Shown: positions 45,720-47,811 of the stretch, piece by piece
Numbering within the stretch: the stretch's first letter is position 1
Layout: every line of letters begins with the position of its first letter
Origin: Rhodopseudomonas sp.
GTDB taxonomy: Bacteria; Pseudomonadota; Alphaproteobacteria; Rhizobiales; Xanthobacteraceae
Assembly: GCA_016124795.1 (NCBI GenBank)
Contig: WGNB01000005.1
Location: 1 to 47,811 of the forward strand
Length of the DNA: 47,811 nt
Reading direction: 5' to 3'
Translations under genes and position numbers: made by a program
The notes under the pieces: generated by a model
What the model saw: only the letters and a program-made list of their open reading frames with translations
Databases searched by the model: none
What the model was told of the DNA's origin: nothing

Positions 45720-46452
45720 GCCTTTACGGCTCGATTTCCTGAAATCCCCCTCGTTCTCGATAGTCTGATCGCTGCCGATGCTGTCTGGCCGACAGTACAG
45801 GACGTGAGCCGATGTGGCCGTCGCGGTTCCGTCTGCCGAATCATTGGGCGACTCGGGGCCCCGCCGGGCAGGCCGACGCAAGGCCCGGTTTGCTGTCACG
45901 GATCGATCAAAAGCGTCAGTTTTGACCATAATCCGGGCTTAAACTGGCAATTATCGAGGCATTCAGGTGCCAATCGGTCCGGCATCTACTTGCGGTGGTG
46001 GGCCTGGGAGGCGGATTGGCCGTGGCGTCACCCGGTTAAGCATGTAATCCTGACTTTGGCCCTGTTTGGCGGTTGTCGCGGCCCCCTGTCAGCGCGATAT
46101 AAATAGCTGATTTATATAAAGATTTTTCTCCGCGATCGAGGCGCGCCGACGGTGTCGTGGTATGGTTTATGGCGGCTCTAAATTGCGTGTTTTTTGCGCA
46201 ACACTCGGTCGAAAAGCGCCCCTGGAGACTGTGGGCGGGGCGCTTCTTCATTGCACGCAAGGTCCCGTCCGCTAATGTCCATCTTGCGACGGAGGGGGGC
46301 ATCCCCGTGTCGCGCTGGTCGAGAGAACGGATCGTGCCGGTGGTGCGAAAAGGCTTTCGGGTAGCGGGGAGTCCAGGGGAAGTTCCATCGGTGCTGTCGC
46401 ACTTGGCGGATACGGAACCCTCTCACGACAAACAATACTTTGGAGGTTCAAG
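45720..46452. other. Long intergenic region between tRNA-Ser and porin gene
   Basis: 733 bases with no supported gene. It includes an AT-rich stretch (46096-46130: TATAAATAG, TTTATATAAAG) that probably contains the porin promoter, a hairpin at 46214-46245, and the porin leader. The apparent minus-strand ORF across the tRNA is an artefact. Confidence 0.5.
46214..46245 (+). promoter_or_regulatory. Hairpin in the porin upstream region
   Basis: A 9-bp stem AAGCGCCCC/GGGGCGCTT (46214-46222, 46237-46245) with a 14-base loop, then CTTC. If the porin promoter is in the AT-rich stretch near 46100, this hairpin lies in a leader of over 300 bases and could affect stability or be an attenuator. There is no long T-run. 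Confidence 0.4.
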
Positions 46453-47763
46453 ATGAAGATGGTGAAAAGCCTACTCCTGGGCACCGCAGCGGGTCTCGTT
46501 GCGATGACTGGGGCTCAGGCTGCCGATCTTCCCGTTAAGGCCAAACCGGTCCAGTACGTGAAGATTTGCAGCTTGTACGGTGCGGGTTTCTATTACATCC
46601 CGGGCACCGATACCTGCATCAAGATTGGTGGCTGGGCGCGCGCCGAGTACAACCTGAATGCGGGCGGTTCGTTCAACCCGATCAAGTCGAGCATTTTCGA
46701 CCGCACCACCGCCGATAACACCATCCGCGCTCGTGCGATGGTCACCTTCGACGTTCGCTCGCAGACCGAATACGGCACCCTGCGCTCGTACATCGCTTCG
46801 GGCTGGAACAGCACCACCACCGCGACGACCGCCGTCAACTCGCCGGCGTCTGATGGTCTGTACGTTCCGCGCGCCTTCATCCAGCTCGGTGGCTTCACCG
46901 TTGGTAAGGCCGAGTCGTTCTACGACTTCTACGTGACCCCGGCCTACTCGAACACCACCATCGTCTGGGGTTCGGACACCGGCGGCGGCGGCGACTTCGT
47001 GCTCGCCTACACCGCGCAGCTCGGCAACGGCCTGTCGGCCACGATCTCGGCCGAAGACGGCCAGGCTCGTCAGAAGGGCATCATCGGCGACACCTACATC
47101 GCCGGCCCGATGCTCCCCGACTTCGTCGGCAACCTGCGCCTCGATCAGGCCTGGGGTTCGGCGCAGATCATGGGTGCGGTCCACCAGGTTGCCGTTCGTG
47201 GCACCGCGGCTGTCGGCGTGCCGACCGCGGCGACCCACGCCGGTGACACCTACGGCTGGGCGATCGGCGGCGGCCTGAAGTTCAACCTGCCGATGCTCGG
47301 CAAGGGCGACAACATCTCGGCCGAAGTCAACTACGCCGAAGGCGCGATCGGCTACGTCGGTGCCGGTCTCGGCTCCTTCAACATCTCGCACGGTGGCACC
47401 ACCGGCGTTGGCAATGCTTCGGATGCGGTCGTTTCGGCCGATACCATCCAGCTGACCAAGGCCTGGGGCGTCGTTGCGGGTTACTCGCACACCTGGAACG
47501 CCAACTGGAAGACGTCGCTGTACGGCGCCTACGGTGAAGTCGACTACGGCAGCTTCTCGCCGGCGAACGCCGACTGGAACTACTCGCAGATCGGTTCGCG
47601 CACCGTCTGGACCCCGGTCACCAACCTCGACCTGAGCGTCGACGTGATGTACCAGAAGCTCGGCACCTCGCAGGTGACGACCGCCAACGTCGCGACGACG
47701 ACCAACTCGGATCAGTCGGCCTGGCAGGCGATCTTCCGCGCTCAGCGTAACTTCTGGCCCTGA
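46453..47763 (+). CDS. Outer membrane porin (Porin_2 family)
   Basis: 436-aa outer-membrane beta-barrel for passive uptake of small solutes. Signal peptide at 1-23 (VKSLLLGTAAGLVAMTGAQA). The mature start ADLPVKAKPVQYVKICSLYGAGFYYIPGTDTCIKIGGWARAEY carries two Cys and is the Rhizobiales porin hallmark. Strands alternate aromatic and polar residues, with GGFTVGKAESFYDF near 155 as a family block; it ends FRAQRNFWP. GGAGG at 46442-46446 precedes the ATG by 6 bases. Codon use is strongly biased to C-ending codons (TTC, AAC, ACC), as in highly expressed genes. A terminator hairpin begins at 47796, at the window edge. Confidence 0.95.
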   Translation: MKMVKSLLLGTAAGLVAMTGAQAADLPVKAKPVQYVKICSLYGAGFYYIPGTDTCIKIGGWARAEYNLNAGGSFNPIKSSIFDRTTADNTIRARAMVTFDVRSQTEYGTLRSYIASGWNSTTTATTAVNSPASDGLYVPRAFIQLGGFTVGKAESFYDFYVTPAYSNTTIVWGSDTGGGGDFVLAYTAQLGNGLSATISAEDGQARQKGIIGDTYIAGPMLPDFVGNLRLDQAWGSAQIMGAVHQVAVRGTAAVGVPTAATHAGDTYGWAIGGGLKFNLPMLGKGDNISAEVNYAEGAIGYVGAGLGSFNISHGGTTGVGNASDAVVSADTIQLTKAWGVVAGYSHTWNANWKTSLYGAYGEVDYGSFSPANADWNYSQIGSRTVWTPVTNLDLSVDVMYQKLGTSQVTTANVATTTNSDQSAWQAIFRAQRNFWP

Positions 47764-47795
47764 TCTTTCGATCATCGCCTAACGCTAAAGACCTC

Positions 47796-47811
47796 CGGCG
47801 GGAAACCGCCG
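47796..47811 (+). terminator. Terminator stem after the porin gene (cut by window end)
   Basis: CGGCGG (47796-47801), GAAA loop, CCGCCG (47806-47811). The window ends on the last base, so the full stem, which can extend to CCT on the left, and any T-run cannot be seen. Confidence 0.6.

Noticed and set aside
45459-45929. 156-residue minus-strand open frame across the tRNA
   Set aside because: It is the well-known false translation of the antisense of a tRNA-Ser gene (RRRRDSNPRY type sequence); the tRNA folds perfectly.
45627-46452. Integrated element at the tRNA-Ser gene
   Set aside because: No integrase, no repeat of the tRNA 3' end was noticed within the window, and the next gene is a core porin.
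46471-47775. 434-residue minus-strand open frame
   Set aside because: Antisense to the porin; the repeated Val/Asp/Gly/Arg content mirrors porin codons.

Overview
The window is about 47.8 kb of GC-rich chromosomal DNA from an alphaproteobacterium, most likely order Hyphomicrobiales near Bradyrhizobiaceae/Xanthobacteraceae. The evidence is the divK-pleD pair beside a zinc-ribbon DNA polymerase IV and a DUF3572 gene, an EipB (DUF1849) envelope protein, a DUF3551 protein, a phasin, and a Rhizobiales-type porin. No insertion sequence, integrase, phage module, rRNA operon or CRISPR array was seen. Most genes are housekeeping genes. Names rest on motifs read by eye; no database was searched.

Layout. 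1-2.8 kb: the end of a J-domain protein, a D,D-carboxypeptidase with a SPOR domain, and a phasin with its own promoter and terminator. 2.8-7.7 kb: three tandem minus-strand paralogues that join a TadG-like membrane anchor to a von Willebrand factor A domain with a variable cysteine-bearing insert. 8.3-12.5 kb: clpS-clpA, then an azlC-azlD exporter pair. 12.5-16.9 kb: HIT protein, a GNAT-like protein carrying an in-frame palindromic insertion, glycerophosphodiesterase, RidA and EipB. 17-20.6 kb: dinB-DUF3572 on the minus strand and divK-pleD on the plus strand. 21-34 kb: a long minus-strand block, pyrB-pyrC'-plsY-dprA-mltB, then topA, rnr-nudix, rpmG and a DsrE protein. 34-41 kb: a Tyr/Gly-rich secreted protein, ruvX, a nitronate monooxygenase, then gatC-small ORF-gatA, an NTF2-like gene and gatB. 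41-47.8 kb: small secreted or basic proteins, a 22-residue lysine-rich microprotein gene, a GST with a basic tail, tRNA-Ser(GCU) and a major porin.

How genes work together. DivK and PleD belong to the cell-cycle and c-di-GMP circuit. ClpS delivers N-degron substrates to ClpA. GatCAB makes Gln-tRNA(Gln) and/or Asn-tRNA(Asn) by transamidation. PyrB and a dihydroorotase-like partner that has lost metal ligands probably form one complex. The carboxypeptidase, MltB, EipB and porin serve the envelope.

The parts least explained by known systems are the tandem VWA array, the palindromic insertion at 14.07-14.18 kb, the lysine microprotein transcript at 41.39 kb, and the small ORF overlapping between gatC and gatA.
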